Positions 1-8,881 of a stretch of 64,000 nucleotides of DNA are shown one piece after another. The translations under genes were made by a program, and so were the position numbers. Each line of letters begins with the position of its first letter. The first letter of the stretch is position 1. The stretch is from Flavobacterium sp. 245. Its GTDB lineage: Bacteria > Bacteroidota > Bacteroidia > Flavobacteriales > Flavobacteriaceae. A model generated the notes under the pieces. That model was not told the origin of the DNA, did not search any database, and saw only the letters and a program-made list of their open reading frames with translations. The stretch is taken from positions 400,412 through 464,411 of the forward strand of contig NZ_SNXB01000004.1 in NCBI RefSeq assembly GCF_004362055.1, read 5' to 3'.

Positions 1-481
1 ATTTCTCATTCGGAACAATAACATTTTCAAACAAATCAATTATAAATTGTCTGTCTTCTTCAAATGTATTCACAGTATTGCTCATGTATTTTTTATACAA
101 ATCGCTTGCTTTAATATCATTTAAAAGCAAAATGATATAATCGTCATTTAAAGACCAGTTATTGATTTTACGAGTTTCTAAAGCAATGCTAAGAGAGTTG
201 CTTTCGGCAAGAAGCTGAAAAATTTTGTTTTTAACAAACTTTTCATTCGGGTTACGTTCTGCTGCAGTTGCAAGGTGTTTTTTGCTTGAAAGATGTAAAA
301 AAACAGATTCTTTTTTGCAAATTTCAATCAATGAAGAAAGCATTATAAGATATAAGTCCTGAATATTATCTATGCTGTAAAAAAGAAATTTTTCTTCTTT
401 TTCCATATTATCAGAACCGCTTTGATGCATTGCATAAATGGATTGCATTACTTTAACGCGTATGTGTCTTCTATTTACCAC
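1..481 (-). CDS. nusB: Transcription antitermination factor NusB (partial, C-terminus outside window)
   Basis: The reverse strand is open for 160 codons from a GTG at 481 to the window edge, so the C-terminus is missing. The N-terminus reads VNRRHIRVKVMQSIYAMHQ after the start, the conserved RNA-binding start of NusB (RRxxRxxxxQxLY type). Bacteroidota NusB proteins are about 300 residues, so roughly half is present. NusB works with NusE/S10 at boxA in rRNA transcription antitermination. GTG is chosen because NRRHIR must sit at the extreme N-terminus and no ATG lies just upstream. Identification is by recognition of the N-terminal motif. Confidence 0.85.
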   Translation of the reverse strand, partial: MVNRRHIRVKVMQSIYAMHQSGSDNMEKEEKFLFYSIDNIQDLYLIMLSSLIEICKKESVFLHLSSKKHLATAAERNPNEKFVKNKIFQLLAESNSLSIALETRKINNWSLNDDYIILLLNDIKASDLYKKYMSNTVNTFEEDRQFIIDLFENVIVPNEK

Positions 482-509
482 CTTGTAAGAACTTTTAAAA
501 ATTAGTCTG

Positions 510-517
510 CAAAATTA
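510..517 (-). promoter_or_regulatory. Candidate -7 promoter box for nusB
   Basis: On the minus strand TAATTTTG matches the Bacteroidota -7 consensus TAnnTTTG and lies 28 bases upstream of the GTG start. No good -33 TTTG is visible at 19-base spacing, so this is tentative. Confidence 0.4.
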
Positions 518-570
518 AGTATTTCAATTCTTATAATAAAATTAAATCGATAAAAAAGTCATGATTTTAG

Positions 571-741
571 TGGTCTGTTTTCAGAATTTAGTAATCAGTC
601 TCCATTTTTACTGGTCAGTTTTCAGCATTTAGTGATCAGTTACAATATACCTATAAAAAAAATCTCAGTTTACAAAACAAACTGTAAACTGAGACTGAGA
701 CTATAAACTGAACACTAAAAAAGTGAACACTGAACACTAAA
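571..741. repeat. Fold-back intergenic repeat between nusB and leucine dehydrogenase
   Basis: Two near-identical 29-base direct repeats (571-599 and 612-640, about 4 differences) contain GTTTTCAG and ATTTAGT. They are followed at 676-741 by roughly complementary words (AACTGAACACTAAA type), so the stretch can fold back on itself. It lies just past the end of the leucine dehydrogenase gene and may act in termination; that is inference. No gene is seen here. Confidence 0.5.
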
Positions 742-1848
742 TTATTTCGCTGCGTTCTCAATTCTTCTCGCATCAATACGATTTTGAGCAATTGTAAGCG
801 CTGCTTTATGCGTTGTCATTCCGTTTTTCACAGCATAATCGATAATTTCTAAAGTAGTATTATAGATATTTTCGGTTTTAGTCATGATTTCGGCTTTACC
901 GTAGTTGGCTAATTCAGCATAAACATTGATGATTCCACCAGCGTTGATCAAGAAATCAGGAGCATATAAAATTCCTCTTTCCTGTAATCTTGCTCCGTGA
1001 ACATTTTCGTCTGCTAATTGATTATTTGCTGCACCAGCAATAACTTTAGCTTTAATTTTATCTACAGTATTATCATTGATAATTGCTCCCATCGCACATG
1101 GCGCATAGATATCAACATCAGCAGTATACAAATCTTCACCTGTATAAATTGTTGCGTTGTATTTTTGAGCAACTTCATATAACTTTTCTTCATTGATATC
1201 AGAAATTGTAACCTTAGCTCCTTCTTTAGTCAAATACTCAACTAAAGCTTCTCCTACGTGTCCAATTCCCTGAACCAAAACTTTTTTGCCATCTAAAACA
1301 TCAGAACCAAACTGACTTTTAGCTGCGGCTTTCATTCCTAAATAAACTCCGTAAGCTGTTACAGGAGAAGGATTTCCAGAACCGCCTCTTTCTTCAGAGA
1401 TTCCTGTAACATAAGGCGTCACATCTCTCACTGTGTCCATGTCTTTTGTCTCCATTCCAACATCTTCAGCAGTAATATATCTTCCGCTTAAAGAGTGAAC
1501 AAATTCTCCAAACTTACGCATCAACTCAGGAGTTTTCTGCGTTTTAGCATCACCAATAATAACAGCTTTACCACCGCCAATATTAAGTCCGGTAATGGCA
1601 GATTTATAAGTCATCCCTCTAGAAAGACGCAAAACATCGTTTAGTGCCTCCCACTCGGTATTGTAATTCCACATTCTAGTACCTCCTAAAGCTGGCCCCA
1701 TAACCGAATTATGAATACCAATAATTGCTTTTAAACCTGTATCTTTGTCATTGCAAAATACAATTTGTTCGTGATCGTCAAAAGATAATTGACCAAAAAC
1801 AGGATCCATTTTTTGAAGTTCCTTTCCAGTTGCGAAAGTTGCATCCAT
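742..1848 (-). CDS. Leucine dehydrogenase (Glu/Leu/Phe/Val dehydrogenase family)
   Basis: 368 residues, the normal length for the family. It would reversibly deaminate leucine and other branched-chain amino acids to 2-oxo acids with NAD+, in the cytosol. Visible landmarks: GGTRMW at 55-60, K82 in MTYKSA, K94 in GGGKAV and D129 in TAEDVG, which correspond to K68, K80 and D115 of Bacillus leucine dehydrogenase with a constant offset of 14. The Rossmann turn GIGHVG is at 194-199. The gene reads toward nusB on the same strand across a 260-base gap. Substrate (leucine rather than valine or phenylalanine) is inferred from family resemblance. Confidence 0.9.
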   Translation of the reverse strand: MDATFATGKELQKMDPVFGQLSFDDHEQIVFCNDKDTGLKAIIGIHNSVMGPALGGTRMWNYNTEWEALNDVLRLSRGMTYKSAITGLNIGGGKAVIIGDAKTQKTPELMRKFGEFVHSLSGRYITAEDVGMETKDMDTVRDVTPYVTGISEERGGSGNPSPVTAYGVYLGMKAAAKSQFGSDVLDGKKVLVQGIGHVGEALVEYLTKEGAKVTISDINEEKLYEVAQKYNATIYTGEDLYTADVDIYAPCAMGAIINDNTVDKIKAKVIAGAANNQLADENVHGARLQERGILYAPDFLINAGGIINVYAELANYGKAEIMTKTENIYNTTLEIIDYAVKNGMTTHKAALTIAQNRIDARRIENAAK

Positions 1849-1897
1849 AGCGCTAGTATTAATTAGTTAAAATTATGAATTTGTCAAAAAGACTTCT

Positions 1898-1905
1898 CAA
1901 ACATA
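1898..1905 (-). promoter_or_regulatory. Candidate -7 promoter box for leucine dehydrogenase
   Basis: TATGTTTG on the minus strand fits TAnnTTTG and lies about 50 bases upstream of the ATG. The -33 element is not convincing. Confidence 0.4.
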
Positions 1906-2051
1906 ATTAAAAAATACACATGTGCTAATTTTTTATCTTTAAAATAACAATTTTACAATATAATTGTTTTGATTAAAACGCAGTTTATTATAATTTTAAT
2001 TAATAATAATTCATAATTTTAAATCAATTCAATATCACATTTCTTAAAAAA

Positions 2052-3830
2052 ATGAAAGAATTAAGCTATTTAAATAAATATTTTGTCAAATATAAATTCA
2101 GTTTTTCATTCGGAATTTTAATCACAATAATCGCACAAATATTCTTTTTATTTACACCAAAACTAGTCAGCCACTCTTTTGACGTTATTGAGCGCTTTCT
2201 AAAACTCTCTGAGGCAGATCAAAAATCCGCTATCATCAGAAATTTTTACAGACAAGATTTGATTGATAATGTGCTGTTAATCATTGGAAGTGCAATTGTA
2301 GCTGGATTTCTGACCTTTTTAATGCGTCAGACTTTAATTGTAATGTCACGGCATATTGAGTTCGATTTAAAAAATGAAGTCTTTAAACAATACGAAACGC
2401 TTTCGCAGAATTTTTACAAACAAAACCGTACCGGAGATTTAATGAACCGTATTAGCGAGGACGTTTCAAAAGTGCGTATGTATGTTGGTCCGGCCGTTAT
2501 GTACACGATTAATACTTTTATTCGTTTTGCGATCGTCATTATATATATGTATAATGTTTCGCCGTTGTTGACTTTATATACGATTCTTCCGCTTCCAATT
2601 CTTTCGTACTGCATTTTTAAATTAAGTTCTGAAATCAACAAACGAAGCACAACTTTCCAGCAATATCTTTCAAAAGTTTCGAGCTTTACACAGGAAATAT
2701 TTTCTGGAATCAGAGTTATAAAAGCCTATTCATTAGAAAATCAGCATCAAAATAATATGATTGATTTGTCTGACGAAAGCAAGCGCAAAAGTTTAGATTT
2801 AGCCAAAGTTCAGTCCTTGTTTGGTCCGCTTATGATTGCATTGATCGGAATCAGTAATTTGGTTGTAATTTATTTTGGCGGTATCATGTACATCAATGGC
2901 ACGATTCCGAATATTGGAACAATTGCCGAATTTATTCTGTACGTAAACATGCTAACATGGCCAGTAGCTTCTTTAGGCTGGGTTTCATCGATGGTTCAGG
3001 AAGCCGAAGCCTCTCAAAAACGTTTGAATGAATTTTTGAAAATTGAGCCAGAAATCAAAAATAACAATCCAAATTCATCAGAAATCCTAGGTTCAATTGC
3101 GTTTGAAAATGTAAGTTACACATATGAAGACACAAATATTGAAGCTTTAAAAAATGTAACATTCTCAGTTAAAAACGGAGAAACATTAGCCATTTTGGGT
3201 AAAACGGGTTCTGGAAAATCGACTATACTATCTTTGATTTCGCGTTTGTATGATGTTACGGAAGGAAGAATAACAATTGACCAAAATGAAATCAGCACTT
3301 TGAATCTAAATGATTTGAGAAACAATATTGGAATTGTGCCTCAGGATGCTTTTTTATTCTCAGACACTATTAAAAACAACATCAAATTTGGCAATCAAAA
3401 TGCCACAGATGAAGAAGTTATTGAAGCTGCTAAAAACGCTGTAGTACATGACAATATTATTGCTTTCAACAAACAATATGATACTATTTTGGGCGAACGA
3501 GGCATCACGCTTTCGGGCGGACAAAAACAGCGCGTATCAATTGCGCGTGCTATAATTAAAAATCCGGCGATTTTACTTTTTGACGATTGTCTTTCTGCAG
3601 TAGATACCGAAACGGAAGAAACGATCTTAAATAATTTGTTTGAAATTTGCAAGAATAAAACTACTATAATTGTAAGCCACCGAGTTTCATCGGCTAAAAA
3701 TGCTGACAAGATTATCATTTTAGAGGATGGCAAAATAATTCAACAAGGCTCTCATAATCAATTAATAAATCAGGAAGGCTATTATTCATCGTTATATTTA
3801 AAACAACTTTCGGAAAAAGAATTACTTTAA
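2052..3830 (+). CDS. ABC exporter, fused membrane and ATPase domains
   Basis: 592 residues: an N-terminal six-helix exporter membrane domain (about 15-315) followed by an ATPase domain (about 345-585). Walker A GKTGSGKST starts near residue 383, signature LSGGQKQR near 487, Walker B ILLFDD near 513-518 and the H-loop SHR near 542. The Walker B ends in Asp-Asp rather than Asp-Glu, as in MdlA-type half-transporters, so the usual catalytic glutamate is replaced. It is a half-transporter that must dimerise; no partner ABC gene is adjacent, so a homodimer or a distant partner is possible. The substrate cannot be told from sequence. It is divergent from leucine dehydrogenase. Confidence 0.88.
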   Translation: MKELSYLNKYFVKYKFSFSFGILITIIAQIFFLFTPKLVSHSFDVIERFLKLSEADQKSAIIRNFYRQDLIDNVLLIIGSAIVAGFLTFLMRQTLIVMSRHIEFDLKNEVFKQYETLSQNFYKQNRTGDLMNRISEDVSKVRMYVGPAVMYTINTFIRFAIVIIYMYNVSPLLTLYTILPLPILSYCIFKLSSEINKRSTTFQQYLSKVSSFTQEIFSGIRVIKAYSLENQHQNNMIDLSDESKRKSLDLAKVQSLFGPLMIALIGISNLVVIYFGGIMYINGTIPNIGTIAEFILYVNMLTWPVASLGWVSSMVQEAEASQKRLNEFLKIEPEIKNNNPNSSEILGSIAFENVSYTYEDTNIEALKNVTFSVKNGETLAILGKTGSGKSTILSLISRLYDVTEGRITIDQNEISTLNLNDLRNNIGIVPQDAFLFSDTIKNNIKFGNQNATDEEVIEAAKNAVVHDNIIAFNKQYDTILGERGITLSGGQKQRVSIARAIIKNPAILLFDDCLSAVDTETEETILNNLFEICKNKTTIIVSHRVSSAKNADKIIILEDGKIIQQGSHNQLINQEGYYSSLYLKQLSEKELL

Positions 3831-3884
3831 TTGTTGTGTAATAGATAATTTTTTATGATTTTTGAGTACTATTAATTCCAAAAA

Positions 3885-4268
3885 ATGATAGAACGTATTA
3901 TGAGAGAAAATGACATGTTAGAAAAAGAAGAGATTTTTTCTAAAGTATTACGAGCAGGAAGAAGAACTTATTTCTTTGATGTGAGAGCTACTAAAGCAGA
4001 CGATTATTACATCACAATTACCGAAAGTAAAAAATTTACTGAAGAAGATGGTTCTTTTCATTTTAAAAAACACAAAATTTACTTGTACAAAGAAGATTTT
4101 AGTGCTTTTGCCGAAATACTAGAAGAAATGACTTCATACGTCTTGAACCACAAAGGCGAAGAAGTAATCTCTGAAAGACACCAAAAAGATTTTAAAAAAG
4201 AATACGGTTCTGATAAAACTGAAGGACAAAGATCTAGTTTTACTGATATTGATTTTGATGATATTTAG
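3885..4268 (+). CDS. DUF3276 family protein, PUR-alpha-like nucleic acid binding
   Basis: 127 residues. The core EEIFSKVLRAGRRTYFFDVRATKADDYYITITESKK is the conserved PUR-repeat-like part of Bacteroidota DUF3276 proteins, which are related to the Borrelia PUR-family nucleic acid binder. The expected role is single-stranded DNA or RNA binding; the target is unknown. The acidic tail DIDFDDI is typical. In-frame ATGs at 3885, 3900 and 3915 leave the start unsettled; the conserved part begins only after the third. The gene follows the ABC exporter by 54 bases and ends at a good terminator, so the two may be co-transcribed. Confidence 0.85.
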   Translation: MIERIMRENDMLEKEEIFSKVLRAGRRTYFFDVRATKADDYYITITESKKFTEEDGSFHFKKHKIYLYKEDFSAFAEILEEMTSYVLNHKGEEVISERHQKDFKKEYGSDKTEGQRSSFTDIDFDDI

Positions 4269-4294
4269 TCCCAAATAGCTTTTTAAAAAGTACG

Positions 4295-4328
4295 AGTCCA
4301 ATTTGTCCAGCATTTTGGACTTTTTTTA
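4295..4328 (+). terminator. Rho-independent terminator after DUF3276 gene
   Basis: Inverted repeat AGTCCAA / TTGGACT with a 13-base loop followed directly by a run of T. Confidence 0.8.
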
Positions 4329-4413
4329 TATATTTAATTAGATTTTTAGATTTTAGACTGTTAGATTTTTAGACTCTCTCTAAAACCATAATTGCTAGCT
4401 AATACTTTAGAAA

Positions 4414-5244
4414 ATGAAAAAGATAATTCTCTTATTTACTTTGTTCTCTCTTTATGCAAATTCTTTTGCTCAAAAAATTGAATACGACACCAAATCAAAT
4501 ATTCAATATTATAATGTTGCAGTCAATAAATCTGATAATTACATTAACGAAAGATGTATTTTAGATATTTATTACCCAAAAAACACTAAAAACTTTGCTA
4601 CAATAATTTGGTTTCATGGCGGAGGATTGACTGGAGGAAGCAAAGAAATTCCAGAAGATTTAAAAAATAAAGGTTTTGCCATTATTGGCGTTAATTACAG
4701 GCTTTCGCCGAAAGTAAAAGCAGAAAAAGCTATTGAAGATGCAGCAGCGGCTATAGCTTGGACTTTTAACAATATTGCTAATTATGGAGGTGATGCTTCG
4801 CAGATTTTCGTTTCAGGACATTCTGCTGGCGGTTATTTAGCCTTAATGACTGGATTAGATAAAAAATGGCTCCAAAAAGAAGGAATTGATGCCAATAAAA
4901 TCGCTGGACTTATTCCGTTTAGCGGACAATGTATTACGCATTTTGAGATTAGACGTGAAAACGGAATTCCAGAAAAACAACCTACAATAGATACTTTTGC
5001 TCCTTTATTTCACGTTCGTGCCGATGCACCGCCGCTTTTACTGATTACTGGAGATCGTGAGCTGGAAATGCTTGGACGCTATGAAGAAAACGCTTATATG
5101 GCACGCATGATGAAACTCGTTGGTCATACACAAACTAAACTTTATGAATTAGATGGTTACGGTCATGGTATGACAGAACCTGGTTTTCCGTTGCTTGTAA
5201 ACGAAGTAAACCGAATTTTAAAAGAAAAACAAACCAAAAAATAA
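4414..5244 (+). CDS. Secreted alpha/beta hydrolase, HSL-type esterase
   Basis: 276 residues with a signal peptide (MKKIILLFTLFSLYANSFA, cut near 19-20). The oxyanion motif HGGG is at 68-71, the nucleophile elbow GHSAG at 135-139 (S137), and the likely acid and base are D214 and H251 (YGHGM). This arrangement is that of HSL/BD-FAE-like carboxylesterases. It probably acts in the periplasm on short-chain esters or acetylated substrates; the true substrate is unknown. The next gene, 21 bases downstream on the same strand, is also a hydrolase. Confidence 0.85.
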   Translation: MKKIILLFTLFSLYANSFAQKIEYDTKSNIQYYNVAVNKSDNYINERCILDIYYPKNTKNFATIIWFHGGGLTGGSKEIPEDLKNKGFAIIGVNYRLSPKVKAEKAIEDAAAAIAWTFNNIANYGGDASQIFVSGHSAGGYLALMTGLDKKWLQKEGIDANKIAGLIPFSGQCITHFEIRRENGIPEKQPTIDTFAPLFHVRADAPPLLLITGDRELEMLGRYEENAYMARMMKLVGHTQTKLYELDGYGHGMTEPGFPLLVNEVNRILKEKQTKK

Positions 5245-5265
5245 ACACAATAAAAATCCACGGCA

Positions 5266-5811
5266 ATGGACATACAATTATTGATTTTACCCGGATTGGG
5301 AAATTCTGGAGACAAGCACTGGCAGACCTTTTGGCATGAAAAATTTAAAAATTCTATTCGTTTAGTTCAAGACAATTGGGACGAACCACTTCGCGAGGAT
5401 TGGATTTCGCGTTTGAATGAAGAAGTTGCTAAACTAGAAAATCCAACAATTTTAGTTGCGCACAGTCTAGCAGTTTCTTTAGTATTGCATTGGGCAGAAA
5501 TCAATTCGAATAAAAATATTATCGGCGCATTATTAGTTGCACCAGCTGACGTTGATTCACCTCAGCATACTCCAGATATTATCAGGAATTTTTCGCCAAT
5601 GCCTCTTTACAAATTACCATTCCCCTCAATAGTTGTTGCCAGCCAAAATGATCCTTACGCTTCTTTCGAAAGAAAACAATATTTTGCTGAAAAATGGGGA
5701 AGTGATTTTGTAAACGTTGGAAAACAAGGACATATCAACTCTGATTCTGATTTAAAATATTGGGAAGAAGGACAGTTGATTTTACAGAAGTTAATTGAGA
5801 AAATTAAGTAG
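5266..5811 (+). CDS. RBBP9/YdeN-type serine hydrolase
   Basis: 181 residues, a small cytosolic alpha/beta hydrolase. The start MDIQLLILPGLGNSGDKHW is characteristic of the RBBP9/YdeN family. The nucleophile is S67 in AHSLA; the acid is in ASQNDPYAS and the base His in KQGHINSDS. No signal peptide. Physiological substrates of bacterial members are not known. It follows the secreted esterase by 21 bases and probably shares its transcript. Confidence 0.85.
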   Translation: MDIQLLILPGLGNSGDKHWQTFWHEKFKNSIRLVQDNWDEPLREDWISRLNEEVAKLENPTILVAHSLAVSLVLHWAEINSNKNIIGALLVAPADVDSPQHTPDIIRNFSPMPLYKLPFPSIVVASQNDPYASFERKQYFAEKWGSDFVNVGKQGHINSDSDLKYWEEGQLILQKLIEKIK

Positions 5812-5883
5812 TATACGGTCGCAGTCGCAGTATTTAGTCGCAGTTTACAGTTTTAAACTGAGACTGAAGACTGAGACTGAAGA
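5812..5883. repeat. Word-repeat hairpin between convergent genes
   Basis: The stretch is built from repeated words: GTCGCAGT twice, then ACTGAGACTGAAG twice, with CAGTTT / AAACTG able to pair in the centre. It lies between convergent genes and resembles the fold-back at 571-741 in composition. It may be a bidirectional terminator. Confidence 0.45.
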
Positions 5884-6219
5884 CTAACCGATACGTAGTC
5901 CATTAGGGATCTTAAAATCTGGTGCTAATAAAATAACATCTCCCTCCTCGCCTACAGCGCCGAGAACCAAACATTCACTCATAAATTTTCCAATTTGTTT
6001 TTTAGGAAAATTGACAACCGCAACAATTTGTCGGTTAATCAAATCTTCTTTTTGATAGCGTTTGGTAATTTGTGCCGATGATTTTCTGATTCCAATTTCA
6101 GAACCAAAATCTATTGTTAATTGAAATGCTGGTTTTCTTGCTTCCGGAAAATCATTTACCTCAACAATGGTTCCTATACGCATATCTGTCCTTTCAAATT
6201 CACTCCAAGTTAAATCCAT
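5884..6219 (-). CDS. csaA: CsaA-like tRNA-binding protein
   Basis: 111 residues, the normal CsaA length, forming a single EMAP/tRNA-binding OB-fold domain: FERTDMRIGTIVEV at the start, then AQITKRY, VVNFPKKQIGKFMSECLVLGA and the C-terminal PNGLRIG. CsaA is a dimeric chaperone-like tRNA-binding protein. It stands alone on the minus strand, convergent with the preceding hydrolase pair. The gene symbol rests on clear family recognition. Confidence 0.92.
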   Translation of the reverse strand: MDLTWSEFERTDMRIGTIVEVNDFPEARKPAFQLTIDFGSEIGIRKSSAQITKRYQKEDLINRQIVAVVNFPKKQIGKFMSECLVLGAVGEEGDVILLAPDFKIPNGLRIG

Positions 6220-6351
6220 TTTGCAATCTATCTAGTTTATTTACAAACCTATAATTTTGTAATGAATTGCACTAATTCTATAACTGTTTTTTCTGATGTC
6301 ACATTTAATTTTACTAGATAATATAATGAACTAACACTAAAAACATATAAA

Positions 6352-7245
6352 ATGGAAAATAGTATAATAGCTCCTGGTATTTCTCTTAAAGATTTTGATT
6401 ATGAGGTTAATAAATCAAATAGCGATAAATATATTGAAACTGCAAAAAATGTAAAATTATATGTAAGAGATTATGGAAAAGGAAAACCAGTCATTTTAAT
6501 TCACGGCTGGCCTCTTTCAAACGAAATGTGGGAGTATCAAATCGAATTTCTGGTCGAAAATAATTACAGGGTAATTGCTTATGACCGACGTGGTTTTGGC
6601 AAATCATCTCAGCCTTGGGACGGATACGATTATGATACATTGACTGATGATTTAAGCGAAATCATTGAGCAGTTACAGTTAGAAGATGTAACCTTAGTAG
6701 GTTTTTCTATGGGAGGCGGAGAAGTGGTACGTTATTTTAGCAGACATCATGGAAAAGGAGTTACTAAAGCCGTTTTGATTTCTTCTATAATTCCATTTTT
6801 ATTGAAAACAGAAGATAATCCTGAAGGGCGTCCAAAAGAAAAAAGCGAAACAACCGCCGCTTCAATAAAAGAAGACAGAATTGGTTTTCTAGATAATTTT
6901 GGCAAAATCTTTTTTGGGGTAAATATTATCAACAAACCTTTAAGCACGCCTTTACTAGAATATTATAGAAATTTGTGTTCAGTAGCTTCACCAAGAGCAA
7001 CTTTGCAATGTGCAGAATCTTTAAATACGACTGATTTTAGAGATGAACTTCATACTATTAAAGTTCCAACTTTGATAATTCATGGAACCGATGATAAAAA
7101 TGTTCCTATTGAAATCAGTTCAGAAAAAACAGCAAAAGCAATTCAAAACAATACTTTCATTGTTTACGAAGGCGCACCACATGGCTTATTTTATACCGAA
7201 AAAGACAAATTAAACAAAGATTTACTTGAATTTTTGAATTCATAA
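6352..7245 (+). CDS. Alpha/beta hydrolase, non-haem chloroperoxidase/arylesterase type
   Basis: 297 residues. HGWPLSNEMW at 51-60, DRRGFGKS at 78-85, nucleophile S119 in GFSMGGGE, then IHGTDDKNVP with the acid and GAPHGLF with the base His. This is the signature of bacterial cofactor-free haloperoxidases/arylesterases. No signal peptide, so cytosolic. There is an N-terminal extension of about 30 residues before the usual start of the fold. True activity is probably esterase; the chloroperoxidase name is historical. Confidence 0.85.
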   Translation: MENSIIAPGISLKDFDYEVNKSNSDKYIETAKNVKLYVRDYGKGKPVILIHGWPLSNEMWEYQIEFLVENNYRVIAYDRRGFGKSSQPWDGYDYDTLTDDLSEIIEQLQLEDVTLVGFSMGGGEVVRYFSRHHGKGVTKAVLISSIIPFLLKTEDNPEGRPKEKSETTAASIKEDRIGFLDNFGKIFFGVNIINKPLSTPLLEYYRNLCSVASPRATLQCAESLNTTDFRDELHTIKVPTLIIHGTDDKNVPIEISSEKTAKAIQNNTFIVYEGAPHGLFYTEKDKLNKDLLEFLNS

Positions 7246-7246
7246 A

Positions 7247-7350
7247 AATAAGTTTAGCCACAAATTACATAGATTAATTTGGATTATTTAATTTCATGCA
7301 GATTACAATGTGCAAAAAAAACTTTTAATCTCTCTAATCTGTGGCTAAAA
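7247..7350. repeat. Intergenic inverted repeat
   Basis: TAGCCACAAATTACATAGATTA near 7254 (22 bases, only partly paired) faces TAATCTGTGGCTA near 7336, with AT-rich sequence between. Similar 'taatctgtggc' words recur near 62220-62340, so this is probably a dispersed repeat. It may terminate the upstream hydrolase gene. No gene is seen between 7246 and 7442. Confidence 0.45.
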
Positions 7351-7442
7351 AAAATTACCTGCAGTCTAACTGACATTTTATCTTGTGCTCTTTTATTTAC
7401 AGATTTTTAAAGCTATTTTTGATAACTTAATTCTCTGTAAAA

Positions 7443-7997
7443 ATGGCACGAACTCCTTCAAATATGATTCCGCTTGGAACTATAGCTCCCGAATTTTATT
7501 TAAAAGATACCAATTCAAATAATACCTATTCATTTGAAGATTTGAAAGGTTCAAAAGGAACGCTTGTGATTTTTATGTGCAATCATTGTCCTTTTGTGCT
7601 TCATGTAATTAAAGAAATCGTAATGATTGCCAATGATTATCGTGTTCAGGGATTAGGAATTGTTGCCATTTCTAGCAATGATATTGAAAAGTATCCTGAA
7701 GATTCGCCCGAAATGATGACCGATTTTGCTTTTAAAAACAAAATCGATTTTCCGTATCTTTTCGATGAAAATCAGGAAATTGCAAAAGCCTATAATGCCG
7801 CATGCACGCCCGATTTCTTTTTATTTGATAGCCAAAATAAACTTTTTTACAGAGGACAATTAGACGATTCAAGACCAGGAAACGGTATTCCGTTAAGCGG
7901 AAGTGATTTAAGAAGCGCCATAGATGCTTTAATCTACAACCGAACTTTGAGTGAAATTCAGAAACCAAGCATTGGCTGTAATATTAAATGGAAATAG
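7443..7997 (+). CDS. Thioredoxin-like/redoxin-domain protein
   Basis: 184 residues with an AhpC/TSA-like thioredoxin fold. The active-site motif CNHC (C46, C49) in FMCNHCPFVLHV is followed by AISSND and TPDFFLFD, marks of the peroxiredoxin-like thioredoxin family common in Bacteroidota and cyanobacteria. No signal peptide or lipobox, so it is expected in the cytosol. Its partner and substrate are unknown. Confidence 0.85.
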   Translation: MARTPSNMIPLGTIAPEFYLKDTNSNNTYSFEDLKGSKGTLVIFMCNHCPFVLHVIKEIVMIANDYRVQGLGIVAISSNDIEKYPEDSPEMMTDFAFKNKIDFPYLFDENQEIAKAYNAACTPDFFLFDSQNKLFYRGQLDDSRPGNGIPLSGSDLRSAIDALIYNRTLSEIQKPSIGCNIKWK

Positions 7998-8015
7998 ACT
8001 TTCAAAAAAGTTTGT

Positions 8016-8372
8016 TATCTTTGTAAAACAAGCAAAAAATTACTCATTGTGAGCACTCTAATACTATTTACAGTTTTGTCATTACTGTTTTCTTCTCCAA
8101 GAAAACCGCTTTCGGCTGTATTTATTTCACATAGTAAGGCCTTTATTAATTAGGCCTCCGTCTATTTCATTTCTTCTTTCAGGCGGAGGATTTACATTTT
8201 TTTAAAACTTTATCTTATTTGACAAAATCAAATTTTGGTCAGGTATTTTTTTGTTTTTCCACATTCAAGCATTTCAAGATTTCGGCCTTTCGCAGGTTAT
8301 GAAATACCTTGCTTTCTCTATTTCAAAAGAAGAAAATTCATTCAAAAAAAATAATACTAAATTCAAACAGAT
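8016..8372 (+). promoter_or_regulatory. Promoter and long structured leader (or small RNA) upstream of the Rnk-like gene
   Basis: TATCTTTG at 8016-8023 matches the -7 box, so a transcript would start near 8030, leaving a leader of about 340 bases. It holds AGGCC / GGCCT around 8136-8156 and CCTCCG / CGGAGG around 8155-8190 followed by a T-rich run, which could form a terminator or attenuator. A GTG-started reading frame of 34 codons (8049-8153) sits in front of the hairpins and encodes a hydrophobic peptide; it could be a leader peptide or chance. No other gene is seen in this gap. Confidence 0.45.
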
Positions 8373-8768
8373 ATGAAACCAATTCCCACTTTCAGTAAAT
8401 CAGAACATCAATTTCTTAGAGAATTGATTTTAAAAAGCAAAAATTCAACAAATGCTAAAGAAGCAAATCAGCTGTCGCAAGAGCTAGATCGAGCCGTTAT
8501 AAGCAAGGAAATTGATTTAGATCCTTCGGTCATCAGAATCAATTCCGTTATAACTATTGAAGATGTGAATGCGAAGAAACAAATGACAATACAAATTGTT
8601 CTGCCTTCCTCTGCTGATCTAAAACAATCTAAAATTTCGATTCTCGCGCCTTTAAGTGTAGCCATTATTGGTTTTAAAGAGAATGATCAAGTCGATTGGG
8701 AATTGCCGGCCGGAATCAAAACTTTAAAAATACTTGCAGTTAATAATGCCGAAGTTCGAGTTTTATAA
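8373..8768 (+). CDS. GreA/GreB-family factor, Rnk-like
   Basis: 131 residues. The C-terminal half (about 50-131) fits the FKBP-like GreA/GreB C-terminal domain: INSVITIEDVNAKKQMTIQIVLPSSAD, then ISILAPLSVAIIGFKENDQVDWELPAG. The N-terminal half is short and lacks the long coiled coil of true Gre factors, as in Rnk, which binds RNA polymerase. The expected role is modulation of transcription elongation. It is preceded by an unusually long leader and followed by two terminators. Confidence 0.8.
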   Translation: MKPIPTFSKSEHQFLRELILKSKNSTNAKEANQLSQELDRAVISKEIDLDPSVIRINSVITIEDVNAKKQMTIQIVLPSSADLKQSKISILAPLSVAIIGFKENDQVDWELPAGIKTLKILAVNNAEVRVL

Positions 8769-8774
8769 ACTTAT

Positions 8775-8806
8775 AAACACCTCATTTGTATGAAGGTGTT
8801 TTTTTA
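8775..8806 (+). terminator. Terminator after Rnk-like gene
   Basis: AACACCT / AGGTGTT stem with an 11-base loop, followed by T7, starting a few bases after the stop codon. Confidence 0.8.
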
Positions 8807-8820
8807 TATCTGTCTAAAAA

Positions 8821-8861
8821 CAAAAAAACTATTCAATACCAACACTGAATAGTTTTTTTTT
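8821..8861. terminator. Bidirectional terminator
   Basis: ACTATTC / GAATAGT stem flanked by an A-run on the left and a T-run on the right, so it can work for the Rnk-like gene on + and for the cytochrome lipoprotein gene on -. Confidence 0.75.
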
Positions 8862-8881
8862 ATGTTTATCAAATGCAAATA

